The notes: generated by a model from the sequence alone, not told the origin. A DNA stretch of 64,000 nucleotides from an uncultured Sphingomonadaceae bacterium (GCA_937995515.1 CALKJZ010000027.1:1-64000); one strand, 5' to 3'. Positions 26,373-34,949 are shown, numbered from the stretch's first letter. A program made the numbers and translations.

Positions 26373-27380
26373 TCACAGCGCCAGGATCATCTTGCCATCG
26401 TTGGTGCCGTCGAACAGCCGCATGAAGGCCGGGAAGGCGCGGTCGAGACCATGTTCCACATGTTCGTCGAACACCAGCCGGCCCTGCTGCACGAGAGCGG
26501 CCATGGCGGCTGCGCCCTCGGAAAAGCGGGGCAGGAACTCCGAGACGAGAAAACCGCGGATCGTCGCCCGGTGCACGATCAGCTGCCACAGGTTGCGCGC
26601 GCCCACAGGCTCTTGCGCGTTATACTCGGAGATCAGCCCGCACAGCGCGATCCGGGCCCCATCGCGCAGCGCCGTCAGCGCGGCGTCGAGCGGGATGCCG
26701 CCAACATTCTCGAACAGGTGCGACACGCCTTCGGGAGCAGCCGCGCGGATCTCGCCGGCGAGCGCGGCCACATCCTTGCCGCGATAGTCGATGGCGGCTG
26801 CAAAGCCGTAGCGCTCGACCAGCCGCCGGCATTTCTCCGGCCCGCCGGCGATGCCGATTGTGCGGGCGCCGCGGTGGCGCCCGATCTGGCCGGCGAGCGA
26901 CCCGACCGCCCCGGCCGCGCCCGACACGAGAAGCACATCGCCCGGACCGGGCGCGAGGATGTCGCAGACCCCGAACCAGGCGGTAAGCCCCACCGCGCCC
27001 AAAACCGAGAGATAGTGGGTGAGGCTCGGAACGAGGGCCGGGTCGACCAGCTGGGTGAAGCCTCCGGGCGCGCCGGTGGAATGGGTCTCGATGGCGAAAA
27101 GGCCGAGCACGGTTGCGCCGACGGGGATGTCGGGATTGCGGCTTTCGACGACCTCGCCCACGGTCGTGGCACGCACCGCCTCGCCGAGCGGCACGGGCGG
27201 CAGGTAGCTCGGCCGGTCGTCGAGCCAGCCGCGGATCGCCGGGTCGAGCGAGGCGAAGCGGTTGCGGATCCGGAACTGCCCCTCGGAAAGCGGCTGGAGC
27301 GGCGCGTCCACAAGCGCAAAATCCGCCTCGACCGGGCGCCCCTGCGGGCGCCGCACCAGCACGAACCGCCGGTTTTCCAT
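26373..27380 (-). CDS. NADP-dependent MDR oxidoreductase (zinc-less)
   Basis: This 335-residue protein is in the leukotriene-B4/prostaglandin reductase branch of medium-chain reductases. MENRRFVLVRRPQGRP, VSGAAGAVGSLAGQIG (the cofactor loop) and GIAGGPEKCRRLVERYG are typical; no zinc-ligand pattern is present. Such enzymes reduce enone double bonds with NADPH. A paralogue is encoded at 31778-32782. The start shares one base with the stop of the upstream SDR (TGATG). Confidence 0.88.
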   Translation of the reverse strand: MENRRFVLVRRPQGRPVEADFALVDAPLQPLSEGQFRIRNRFASLDPAIRGWLDDRPSYLPPVPLGEAVRATTVGEVVESRNPDIPVGATVLGLFAIETHSTGAPGGFTQLVDPALVPSLTHYLSVLGAVGLTAWFGVCDILAPGPGDVLLVSGAAGAVGSLAGQIGRHRGARTIGIAGGPEKCRRLVERYGFAAAIDYRGKDVAALAGEIRAAAPEGVSHLFENVGGIPLDAALTALRDGARIALCGLISEYNAQEPVGARNLWQLIVHRATIRGFLVSEFLPRFSEGAAAMAALVQQGRLVFDEHVEHGLDRAFPAFMRLFDGTNDGKMILAL

Positions 27381-28159
27381 CAGTCGACACCCCTCCCGCC
27401 ATCAACGACATGAACGGTGCCCGTCACCATCCGGCTGCGCGGGGTTGCAAGGAAGACGATCGCCGCTGCGACGTGGCGCGCCTCGCCCACCATGTCGAGC
27501 GCATTGCCGGCCTTCACAAACGCCTCCACCTCCGGCCCGGCCCCATAGGCGCCGGTGATCATCTCGGTCAGGATCACGCCGGGGTTGAGCGAGTTGACGC
27601 GCACCGGCGGGTCGAAGGCGGCGCCCTCGATCGCGGCCACCTTCGAAAGATGGGTCACCGCCGCCTTGGCCGCACAATAGGCCGCACAATCCTCGAGCCC
27701 GATCAGCCCGGCGAGCGAGGAAAGGTTGACAATCGAGCCCGAAGAGCCGGTCTCGCGCATGGTGCGCAGGCCCCATTTGGTGCCAAGAAAGACGCTTTCG
27801 ACATCCGTCTCCCACAGCCGGCGGAAGTCGGCAAGCGACGTCTCGGAGAGCGGCCTTGCAAGGAAGATGCCCGCCGAGTTCACGAGCGCATCGAGCCGGG
27901 CGAAGCGGGATGCCACGTCGGCCATCACGCGGGCCCACTCGGCCTCGGCCGTCACGTCGAAGGCGACGAACTCGGACGTGCCGCCCTCGGCGCTGATGGC
28001 CTCGACCACCTCCGCCCCGCGCGCCGCGTGGCGCCCGGCGGCGAGCACATGGAAGCCCTCGCGCGCGAGCCACAGCGCGCCCTCCCGGCCGATGCCCGAG
28101 GTGGCGCCCGTCACCAGCGCCACGGGGCCCGGGTGGCGGATGGTGGTGCCTGCGGTCAT
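27380..28159 (-). CDS. SDR family oxidoreductase
   Basis: The 259-residue short-chain dehydrogenase has TGATSGIG near residues 17-24, a central NSAGIF and the catalytic segments IVNLSSLAGL and YCAAKAAV. It is one of three SDRs in this cluster and overlaps its MDR neighbour by one base. It probably handles an alcohol/ketone intermediate. The cofactor preference is not clear from the sequence. Confidence 0.9.
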   Translation of the reverse strand: MTAGTTIRHPGPVALVTGATSGIGREGALWLAREGFHVLAAGRHAARGAEVVEAISAEGGTSEFVAFDVTAEAEWARVMADVASRFARLDALVNSAGIFLARPLSETSLADFRRLWETDVESVFLGTKWGLRTMRETGSSGSIVNLSSLAGLIGLEDCAAYCAAKAAVTHLSKVAAIEGAAFDPPVRVNSLNPGVILTEMITGAYGAGPEVEAFVKAGNALDMVGEARHVAAAIVFLATPRSRMVTGTVHVVDGGRGVD

Positions 28160-28166
28160 GCCCGGC

Positions 28167-28904
28167 TCATATGCCGCGCGCGATCATCCAGCCGCCATCG
28201 ACGACCAGCGCGCTCCCGGTGACAAACTCGCAGGCGTCTTCGGCGAGATAGAGGATGGCCTCGGCGATGTCGGCGGGCCGGCAATAGTCGCGCAGCGGCA
28301 CATGGCGGAAGTTGGCCGGGTCGGCCCAGTAGGCATCGCCATAGAGCGCCTCGGTCATGGGCGTGCGCGTGCCGCCCGGAAGCACGCAGTTCACGCGCAC
28401 GCGATCGCCCTTGCGCCCCAGTTCCACGGCGACCGCGCGGGTGAGGTGCAAAAGGGCGGCCTTGGCCGTGCCATAGGCCGCCGTCTGCATGAGGGGCCTG
28501 AGCCCCGCGACCGAGCCGACGGTGATGATGCTGCCGGTTGCGGGCGAGGCCTGGCGGCGCATCTGGGCCACGGCCGCCTGCATGCCGAGAAAGGCGCCCT
28601 CCACATGCACCCGCGCCTCGGCGCGGAACGCCTCGAGGTCGAGCTCGGCCAGCGGGCAGGCGCTGGCCGTCCCGGCGCTGAGCACGAGGATGTCCAGCCG
28701 CCCGAAGCGGGCCACGCACGCCGTGATCGCATCGGCCCAGCTTTCGGGCTCGCGCACATCGTGCGCCACCATCCCCTCGCCGGGATGAAGATCGGTCGAA
28801 AGCACCGCAGCGCCCGCCCGGGCAAGCCGCGCAGCCGCCGCGGCCCCGATGCCCGATGCCGCGCCGGCCACCAGCGCAACCTTGCCCGAAAGCGGGGCTG
28901 TCAC
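28167..28904 (-). CDS. SDR family oxidoreductase
   Basis: This 245-residue SDR has the cofactor motif AGAASGIG, LSAGTAS, then ITVGSVAGL with the catalytic serine and YGTAKAALL with Tyr and Lys. It starts with GTG at 28904, overlapping the stop of the Rieske ferredoxin-like gene (GTGA). That tight link suggests it acts on the product of the Rieske oxygenase, for example as a dihydrodiol dehydrogenase. Confidence 0.88.
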   Translation of the reverse strand: MTAPLSGKVALVAGAASGIGAAAAARLARAGAAVLSTDLHPGEGMVAHDVREPESWADAITACVARFGRLDILVLSAGTASACPLAELDLEAFRAEARVHVEGAFLGMQAAVAQMRRQASPATGSIITVGSVAGLRPLMQTAAYGTAKAALLHLTRAVAVELGRKGDRVRVNCVLPGGTRTPMTEALYGDAYWADPANFRHVPLRDYCRPADIAEAILYLAEDACEFVTGSALVVDGGWMIARGI

Positions 28905-29221
28905 AGCAGCCAGACCTCCACCCGGTCGCCGCTGAGGCGGGTGGGGAAGGCCGCGATGGGGGCAATGGCGGGCGGGCCGAGCACGCGCCCGGTCCTGAGG
29001 CAGAAGCGCGCGCCATGGTGCGGGCAGACGATGCTGCTGCCGCGCACGCGGCCGCCCGCAAGGGCAAGGCAGGCGTGCGAGCATTCGGGCTGCACGGCAT
29101 GGTACTGCCCGTCGCCCGCGCGCGCGAGAAGGATGGCCCGGCCAGCGACGGACCGCAGCTCGGCCGTGCCCGGCGCAAGGCTTGCCGGCCCGGCATCGGC
29201 ATAGGCGGGACCGCCGCTCAA
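28901..29221 (-). CDS. Rieske [2Fe-2S] ferredoxin-like protein
   Basis: The small soluble protein (106 residues from a TTG at 29221) holds a complete Rieske site: Cys-x-His in PECSHACLAL and Cys-x2-His in IVCPHHGARF. It could pass electrons to the Rieske oxygenase whose stop it overlaps, or to the P450. No ferredoxin reductase is encoded nearby. The start is uncertain: no in-frame ATG or GTG is present near the N-terminus, and the TTG is almost on top of a GGAGG. Confidence 0.78.
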   Translation of the reverse strand: MSGGPAYADAGPASLAPGTAELRSVAGRAILLARAGDGQYHAVQPECSHACLALAGGRVRGSSIVCPHHGARFCLRTGRVLGPPAIAPIAAFPTRLSGDRVEVWLL

Positions 29222-30549
29222 TCCTCCGGATCCGCGCCGATATAGTCCATGAGGGTGGCATGAAAGTGGCGGATGCGCAGCTCCTGCCGGCCGAGCACCA
29301 GCCCCTCGAACGCAGCCGAGTTCATGCCATCCTGCACATTCGGCAGGTTGAAGGCGTCCTGGTCGAGCACCTGGCCGAGCGAGATCTGGCCGTGGGCATA
29401 GGTCTGGTGCTCGGGAAGCTGCCACGGCTGGCCCGGCTCCAGATGCGCGAAATTCATGAGATCGAAGAACATCCGGTTCGGGTCCGCCGGGTGCGGGCGG
29501 GAGACGAACAGAAGCATGGTCTCGCCATAGATGTTCATCGTCACATTGGGGAAGATCATGTAGTGATAGTCGTCGCTCAGCTGGTCGTCGGAGAGGTCGC
29601 GGTAGGGATAGATGCTGCCCTCCTGCCGGGCGCGCTTGGCCTTCTGGATGGCAAGGCGCAGCGCCCGGGGCTGTCCTTCGAACGCGTCCGGGTCGAGCCC
29701 GTGGAGCTCGGCCATTGCCCGCATGGTGGCAGAGAGCGACTGCTGATCCGGGTAGCGCGGCGACGGCGAGGTAAAGGGCACGATAAACCGGCTGTGCCGG
29801 CCGAGGCAGTCGATCTGCACGTTCCAGTCGTCGAGCCACGACAGAAGCTCGGGATGGATGGCCTGCACATGGTAGGTCTCGTTGAAGGCATCGACGCTCG
29901 TCTTCCAGTTGCAGGCCCACGCGATGGTCTTCCAGTCGATGAGCCTCATGTCCTGGAAGCGGTAGGGGTCGAGATGCTCGGGGATCACCCCGAGGTAGGT
30001 GTCGAGCGGTTCGGCATCGGGGTTCATCGTGAACCACACGAAGCCGCCCCAGGTGGCCACCCGCACCGGCTTCAGGTGCAGGCTGCAGCCCGAAAGCTGC
30101 GGGAAGGTCTCGAGATCGGGGATGTGGATCTGCCGGCCCGAGACATCCCATTCCCAGTGATGGTAGCCGCAGCGAAACGAGGCTGCAGCACCGGTTGCGT
30201 CTGGCGGAAGGACCCGGTTCCCACGGTGCGGGCACACATTGTAGAAGCCGCGCACCGTGCCGTCGGGCTGGCGGGCGAAGATGAAGTTCTCGCGGCCGAC
30301 GCTGTGGGTCATCCAGTCGCCGGCCTCGGGGATCACCTCCTCCCGGCCGGCGAGCAGCCACACCTTGGTCCACATCCGCTCCCATTCCAGCGCCATGAAG
30401 GCCGGGCTGGTGTAGCGGCCCTTGGGAACAAGCGCGGTGCCAAGGTCCGGGTCGGGGTGCTTGGCTGCGGCCCGGCTCTCGCCGACCTGAACCCGCCGGA
30501 GCGGCTCGGCCTTCCAGCGCACGAGCGCATCGCCCTCAAGCGTTGCCAT
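29218..30549 (-). CDS. Rieske-type ring-hydroxylating oxygenase, large subunit
   Basis: The 443-residue protein has an N-terminal Rieske domain (CPHRGN, then CGYHHW) and a catalytic domain with the mononuclear-iron motif NETYHVQAIHPE. Such oxygenases add O2 to aromatic or steroid rings, or demethylate. No small (beta) subunit gene is next to it, which fits alpha-only types. Genes for a Rieske ferredoxin-like protein and an SDR follow with overlaps, forming a likely electron-transfer and dehydrogenation set. Confidence 0.92.
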   Translation of the reverse strand: MATLEGDALVRWKAEPLRRVQVGESRAAAKHPDPDLGTALVPKGRYTSPAFMALEWERMWTKVWLLAGREEVIPEAGDWMTHSVGRENFIFARQPDGTVRGFYNVCPHRGNRVLPPDATGAAASFRCGYHHWEWDVSGRQIHIPDLETFPQLSGCSLHLKPVRVATWGGFVWFTMNPDAEPLDTYLGVIPEHLDPYRFQDMRLIDWKTIAWACNWKTSVDAFNETYHVQAIHPELLSWLDDWNVQIDCLGRHSRFIVPFTSPSPRYPDQQSLSATMRAMAELHGLDPDAFEGQPRALRLAIQKAKRARQEGSIYPYRDLSDDQLSDDYHYMIFPNVTMNIYGETMLLFVSRPHPADPNRMFFDLMNFAHLEPGQPWQLPEHQTYAHGQISLGQVLDQDAFNLPNVQDGMNSAAFEGLVLGRQELRIRHFHATLMDYIGADPED

Positions 30550-30552
30550 GAC

Positions 30553-30795
30553 TCAGACCGCCACCGTGTCGCCGACGGGCAGGGCGGCCCCGCTTCCGGC
30601 CCGCCACTGGCCGCAGAACTCCGACGCCGCCGTCAGCGGCCACACGACATGGGCATGCCCGGTGCCAACTGTCGGCCGCGGCGCGTGGCGGCGGCAGGTT
30701 CCCATGGCCGGCGTGCCCGGGATGCCCGGCACGCCAGGCCCCTCGACCCGGACCTTTGTCCACCAGCGACAGGTCGCGCACAGCGCGTCGGCCAT
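30553..30795 (-). CDS. Small cysteine-containing protein, unknown
   Basis: The 80-residue protein carries CATCRWW near its start, CRRHAPRP in the middle and FCGQWR near its end. The four cysteines and nearby histidine look like a zinc- or cluster-binding site. A GGGAGGAGG ribosome-binding site precedes its ATG at 30795. It is the promoter-proximal gene of the run leading into the Rieske oxygenase, 3 bp from it. The pattern recalls small CxxC proteins found beside oxygenases, but I cannot name the family. Confidence 0.65.
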   Translation of the reverse strand: MADALCATCRWWTKVRVEGPGVPGIPGTPAMGTCRRHAPRPTVGTGHAHVVWPLTAASEFCGQWRAGSGAALPVGDTVAV

Positions 30796-30967
30796 GCAAG
30801 CCTCCTCCCGTGCCGCCACCCCCTTGCAAATTAGCGAGGGAAGCGTCATCCCCGGCACACAACTTAATGCGGCGCGGGATGGGGAGCACCGCTCAATCGC
30901 ACTAGGTGGCCGGCCGGCGCGCGAGGCCGAAGCCCGGTCCGGCAGACGGCGGAGGCGAGGGACACAG

Positions 30968-31738
30968 ATGGCGCTGAAGGACGAGATTGCGCGCGTGACA
31001 GTGCGGTCCATGGCCGATGTCAGGGCCGCGGCAGAAGCCATCCAGGAGATTGCGTGGAACCGGGCGCGGCTGCGCACCGCGGTGGCCGACAACATCGCCT
31101 CGAAGGTGCCGATGATGGACGAGGACGGCGCCATCATCGCCTCCGAGGTCCATGGCTGGAACGCGCCGCACGAACGCTGGTGGGCAGATACGCGGCTTGC
31201 CCTGTCCTCGCCGCTGCCGCGCGCCTGCCGCTACGAGAGCGAGCCCTTCTGGGTGAATGCCGAGGGGTTCCGCACCCACCAGAAGAACCGCTACCTCGAG
31301 GCGATGGACCTTTCCAACTTCGAGAAGCGGGCGATGTGCAAGGCGGCCATCGTCATCCCCATCCATCTGCCGTTCGGCCAGATCGGCGCGGCCTCCTTCA
31401 CCTCCTCGGACCCCGAGCATACCGATCTCTCGGCGGAGTTCGAGGCCCATGCCGACGAGCTGGCGCTGCTCGCGCACCGGTTTGTCGCCGGCTATGTGAA
31501 GGCCAACCGCACGCGCCACTGGCTGCCGGCGGATTGCCAGCTCACCAAGCGCGAGGTGGAATGCCTGCGCTGGGCCTCGATCGGCAAGACCGACAAGGAA
31601 ATCTCGCTGATCCTCGGCCGCAGCCATGCAACCGTGCGCTTCCACATCCAGAACGCCGGCGAGAAGCTCGACGCGGTCAACCGCTCGCAGACGATCTTCA
31701 AGGCAAGCCAGCTCGGCTATCTCGGCTCGGCGGCCTAG
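30968..31738 (+). CDS. LuxR-type transcriptional regulator (solo)
   Basis: The 256-residue protein has an N-terminal sensing domain and a C-terminal LuxR/GerE helix-turn-helix (LTKREVECLRWASIGKTDKE, then SHATVRFHIQNAGEKL). The sensing part resembles autoinducer-binding domains. In RWWADTRLALSSPLPRAC, however, the usual Tyr and Asp-Pro contacts of AHL receptors are not conserved, and no luxI is present. A different ligand, perhaps the cluster's substrate, is inferred. It is the only plus-strand gene among the catabolic genes and divergent from the Rieske operon, its likeliest target. Confidence 0.85.
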   Translation: MALKDEIARVTVRSMADVRAAAEAIQEIAWNRARLRTAVADNIASKVPMMDEDGAIIASEVHGWNAPHERWWADTRLALSSPLPRACRYESEPFWVNAEGFRTHQKNRYLEAMDLSNFEKRAMCKAAIVIPIHLPFGQIGAASFTSSDPEHTDLSAEFEAHADELALLAHRFVAGYVKANRTRHWLPADCQLTKREVECLRWASIGKTDKEISLILGRSHATVRFHIQNAGEKLDAVNRSQTIFKASQLGYLGSAA

Positions 31739-31777
31739 GGCGCGCCCGCCGCGCCGGCCGGCGCCTCCGCCCGGCGC

Positions 31778-32782
31778 CTAGTCGGCCAGCTTCAGGACCT
31801 GCTTGCCGCGGTTGGCGCCGGAAAACAGCCGCATGAGCGTCGCCGGCGCCTGCTCGAAGCCCTGCTGCTCGTCGATGCGGAAGGCGAGGCGGCCATCCTG
31901 CACCAGCCCGGCCAGCCGCCTGCGGATTTCGGGGAACTCGGATGCCCAGTCGAGCACGATGAAGCCGCGCATGGTCGCGCGCCGGAAGACAAGGTTGAAA
32001 TAATTCTCCGGCCCGGCGGGCATGGTCCCCGTCTCGTAGCGCGAGATGCCGCCGCAGATCACAACCCGTGCACCGGTTGCGATCTCGCCCAGCATTTCGT
32101 TCAGGATGGCGCCGCCCACATTGTCGAACACCACGTCGATGCCGCCCGGGCACAGCGCCTTCAGCCGCGCGCGGACCGGCTCGGCCTTGTAGTCGATCGC
32201 CGCATCATAGCCGGCCTCCTCGACCAGCCAGCGGCACTTCTCCGGGCCGCCCGCAATCCCGATCGCGCGCGCGCCCGCCACCTTCGCCAGCTGGCCGACG
32301 GTCGAGCCCGTGGCACCGGCCGCACCCGAGACCACCACCGTGTCGCCCGGCCTGGGCTCGCCGAGCTTGAAGAGGCCGCACCAGGCGGTCAGCCCGGTCG
32401 TGCCGAGCACCGAGAGCATCGCCGTCGGCGGCAGGTCGGGGTGCACGGGCTCGAATCCGGCGCCATCGGTCTCCAGCCATTCCGTCCAGCCGGTCAGGCC
32501 CGCGTAGAGCGCGCCCTCCTTCAGCCGCGGCGTGTTCGACTTCACCACCCGCACGATGCCCGAGCCCCGCATCACGTCGCCCAGCGCCATCGGCGCCACA
32601 TAGTCGGCCACATTTTCCATCCAGCCCTTCTGCGCCGGGTCGAACCCCAGCCAGAGCACCTGGGCGAGCGCCCGGCCGGGCGCGGGCTCGTCGGCGATCT
32701 CGGTCTCGACAAGGCGGAAATCGCTGTCTTTCAGCGGACGGCCGCGCGGATGGTCGTTCAGCAGCCACTGGCGGGTCTTCAT
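31778..32782 (-). CDS. NADP-dependent MDR oxidoreductase (paralogue)
   Basis: This 334-residue protein is similar to the product of 26373-27380 and shares GIAGGPEKCRWLVEEAGYDA and VSGAAGATGSTVGQLA. It begins MKTRQWLLNDHPRGRP, typical of curcumin/prostaglandin-reductase-like enzymes, which reduce activated double bonds with NADPH. No zinc ligands. It is convergent with the LuxR gene and stands slightly apart from the operons. Confidence 0.9.
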   Translation of the reverse strand: MKTRQWLLNDHPRGRPLKDSDFRLVETEIADEPAPGRALAQVLWLGFDPAQKGWMENVADYVAPMALGDVMRGSGIVRVVKSNTPRLKEGALYAGLTGWTEWLETDGAGFEPVHPDLPPTAMLSVLGTTGLTAWCGLFKLGEPRPGDTVVVSGAAGATGSTVGQLAKVAGARAIGIAGGPEKCRWLVEEAGYDAAIDYKAEPVRARLKALCPGGIDVVFDNVGGAILNEMLGEIATGARVVICGGISRYETGTMPAGPENYFNLVFRRATMRGFIVLDWASEFPEIRRRLAGLVQDGRLAFRIDEQQGFEQAPATLMRLFSGANRGKQVLKLAD

Positions 32783-32880
32783 GGGCCGGTCTCTCCCTTT
32801 CCGTCTTCGCCACCGGCATGGCGCGAGATGGGGTGGGAGCAAGCTGTCAGCCTCGCGAGGGGCCGGCGTTCCCGTCTCGC

Positions 32881-32927
32881 CGGCCTTCCCGGTGCGCCGG
32901 GCCCCCGGCCTTCCCGTTGCGCCGGGC
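32881..32927. repeat. 22-bp direct repeat, two copies
   Basis: CGGCCTTCCCGKTGCGCCGG followed by GC occurs at 32881-32902 and 32906-32927, with one mismatch. It lies in the 219-bp gap between the MDR and HisN-like genes, where no gene is seen. Confidence 0.7.
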
Positions 32928-33001
32928 ACCGCGCGGGCGCGTGCGGCGGGGCAGGCCGATCGCCGGGCAGCGATGCCGCGGCGAATCAGAGCGCCCCCTG
33001 C

Positions 33002-33772
33002 TCAAAGGCGGGCGAGCACCGCCTCGTGCACGCGCCGGTCGCCGCTTGCGATCACATCGCCGGCTGCGCCCAGCATCAGCGGCCGCCCGCGCCAGTCGCT
33101 GATCTGGCCGCCGGCACCCTTGACGACCGGCACCAGGGCCGCCCAGTCCCACGGTCTCAGCCCTTCCTCGATCACGAGATCGAGATGCCCGGCAGCCAGA
33201 AGGCCATAGTTGTGGCAGTCGCCGCCGAACAGCATGTCGGCCACCTGCCCGCCGATGCGCTGGAACGCCGCGTGTCCGGCGGCGGAAAAGGCAGCCGGGC
33301 TGGTGGTGGCGGCGCGCGCCAGCCCAAGACCCGTGCAGGCGCGCACCCGGACCGGGCGCCCGTTGAGGGTTGCGCCGGCCTGCGCATCGAGCCGGCCGAC
33401 CCAGCGCTCGCGCGCAACCGGCTGGTCGATCAGACCGAGCACCGGGATGCCGTCCTCGAGGAGGCCGATGAGCGTGCCGAAGGTGGCGCGGCCGGCGATG
33501 AAGGCGCGGGTGCCGTCGATCGGGTCGAGCACCCACAGGCGGCGGGCGTTGCCGCGGGTGAGCCCCTCCTCCTCGCCGAGGATCCCGTCGGCCGGCCGGT
33601 CCCGCAGCAGGATGGCGCGCATCGCAGCCTCGGCCGCGCGGTCGGCCACCGTCACGGGGGTGAGGTCGCCCTTCTCTTGCACCTTTGCGCCGGCGCGGAA
33701 ATGGGGCAGGATGGCCGCTGCCGCTGCATCGGCCAAGCGGTGCGCGAGCGCCAGATCGGCGGCAAGGCTCAT
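33002..33772 (-). CDS. Inositol-monophosphatase family phosphatase (HisN-like)
   Basis: The 256-residue protein has the metal-binding motifs of the family: GEEEGLTRGN with the first acidic ligand, WVLDPIDGTRAFI with the central DPxDGT, and the C-terminal GLRPWDWAALVPVVKGAGG. In alphaproteobacteria this subgroup often acts as histidinol-phosphate phosphatase, but the substrate cannot be fixed from sequence. Its ATG overlaps the CoA-transferase stop by four bases, tying it to the catabolic region. Confidence 0.85.
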   Translation of the reverse strand: MSLAADLALAHRLADAAAAAILPHFRAGAKVQEKGDLTPVTVADRAAEAAMRAILLRDRPADGILGEEEGLTRGNARRLWVLDPIDGTRAFIAGRATFGTLIGLLEDGIPVLGLIDQPVARERWVGRLDAQAGATLNGRPVRVRACTGLGLARAATTSPAAFSAAGHAAFQRIGGQVADMLFGGDCHNYGLLAAGHLDLVIEEGLRPWDWAALVPVVKGAGGQISDWRGRPLMLGAAGDVIASGDRRVHEAVLARL

Positions 33773-34941
33773 CGGCCGGCGCCGCGCCCGAGCCAGGCAA
33801 GGATCGGCCCGCGATGGGCATCGAGCGCCGGTGCAGGCGGGCGGGTTGGGCTGTCGGCGTGGGTCGAGAGCTTGACCGGATTGCCCGCGACCCTGAGCGG
33901 CGTGCCATCGGCAAGCGCTGTGTCGACCAGCATCTGCCGCGCGGCCGCCTGCGGGGTCGACAGCGCGTCAGATACCCGGTTGAGCGGGCCGGCCGGAACG
34001 CCTTCCGCTTCCAGCCGGGCAAGCCATTCGCCCACCGTGCGCTGGGCGAGGATGGCGTTCACCTCGGCCTCGAGCGCCGCATGATACTCGGTGCGCCCCC
34101 GGTTGGTGGCAAAGCGCGGATCCTCGCCCAGCGCCGGCGCCCCGAGCGCGCGGACGAGCGCCTGCCAGAGCGGATCATTGCCGGCTGCGATCACCAGCAT
34201 CCCGTCCTTCGCCCGGAACGCCTGGAACGGCGTGATCGAGGGGTGGCGGGTGCCCAGCGGGCAGGGATCGGTGCCGGTTGCGGCATAGCGCGCAATGGCA
34301 TTCTCGAGGATGGCGAGCTGGCAGTCGAACATCGCCACGTCGACATGGGCCCCAAGGCCGGTGCGCGCCCGGTCGTGGAGGGCGGCAAGAATCCCGATCG
34401 CGGCAAAGAGGCCGGCGGCGATATCGCCGATCGAGGTGCCGACCCGCACCGGCGGCCCGCCTTCCGGCCCGGTCACGCTCATGAGGCCGCCCATGGCCTG
34501 CACGATGATGTCATAGGCCGGGCGGGTGGCCCAGGGCCCCGTCTGCCCGAAGCCCGAGGCGGAGGCGAGGATGAGGCGCGGGAAACGCGCCCGGAGCACC
34601 TCCCACCCGAGCCCGAGGCGGGCCAGCGCTCCGGGGCGGAAATTCTCGACAAGGACATCCGCCCGGGCCAGAAGGTCGAACAGGATCGCCTTGTCTCCTC
34701 TGTCGGCGAGGTCGAGCGCAAGCGATTCCTTGCCGCGGTTGAGGCTTGCGAAATAGGCGCTCTCGCCGTTGATGAACGGGCCGATGGCGCGCGCATCATC
34801 GCCGCGCCCCGGGGCCTCGACCTTGATCACCCGCGCGCCAAGGTCGGCCAGCACCATGGTCGAGAAGGGCCCTGCCAGAACGCGCGTCAGGTCGACGATC
34901 AGCGTGCCGGCGAGCGGACCGGTGGGCTCGGAGCGTGTCAT
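33769..34941 (-). CDS. Class III CoA-transferase (CaiB/BaiF family)
   Basis: The 390-residue protein matches family III CoA-transferases: VIDLTRVLAGPFSTMVLADLG appears here as IVDLTRVLAGPFSTM, followed by ARVIKVEAP, FASLNRGKESLALDL and LVENFRPGALARLGLG. These enzymes move CoA between acids, so it could activate a carboxylic acid in the cluster in place of an acyl-CoA ligase. A shared 32-bp promoter-like element lies eight bases before the ATG at 34941. Confidence 0.9.
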   Translation of the reverse strand: MTRSEPTGPLAGTLIVDLTRVLAGPFSTMVLADLGARVIKVEAPGRGDDARAIGPFINGESAYFASLNRGKESLALDLADRGDKAILFDLLARADVLVENFRPGALARLGLGWEVLRARFPRLILASASGFGQTGPWATRPAYDIIVQAMGGLMSVTGPEGGPPVRVGTSIGDIAAGLFAAIGILAALHDRARTGLGAHVDVAMFDCQLAILENAIARYAATGTDPCPLGTRHPSITPFQAFRAKDGMLVIAAGNDPLWQALVRALGAPALGEDPRFATNRGRTEYHAALEAEVNAILAQRTVGEWLARLEAEGVPAGPLNRVSDALSTPQAAARQMLVDTALADGTPLRVAGNPVKLSTHADSPTRPPAPALDAHRGPILAWLGRGAGR

Positions 34942-34949
34942 CCCGGCCG

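Noticed and set aside
30968-31738. A quorum-sensing LuxI/LuxR pair
   Set aside because: No luxI-like synthase is present in the window, and the ligand pocket residues of AHL receptors are not kept.
19008-34941. A recent horizontal island with defined ends
   Set aside because: A tRNA-Val gene lies near one end, but no direct repeat of its 3' end, integrase or composition change was found, so insertion is not supported.
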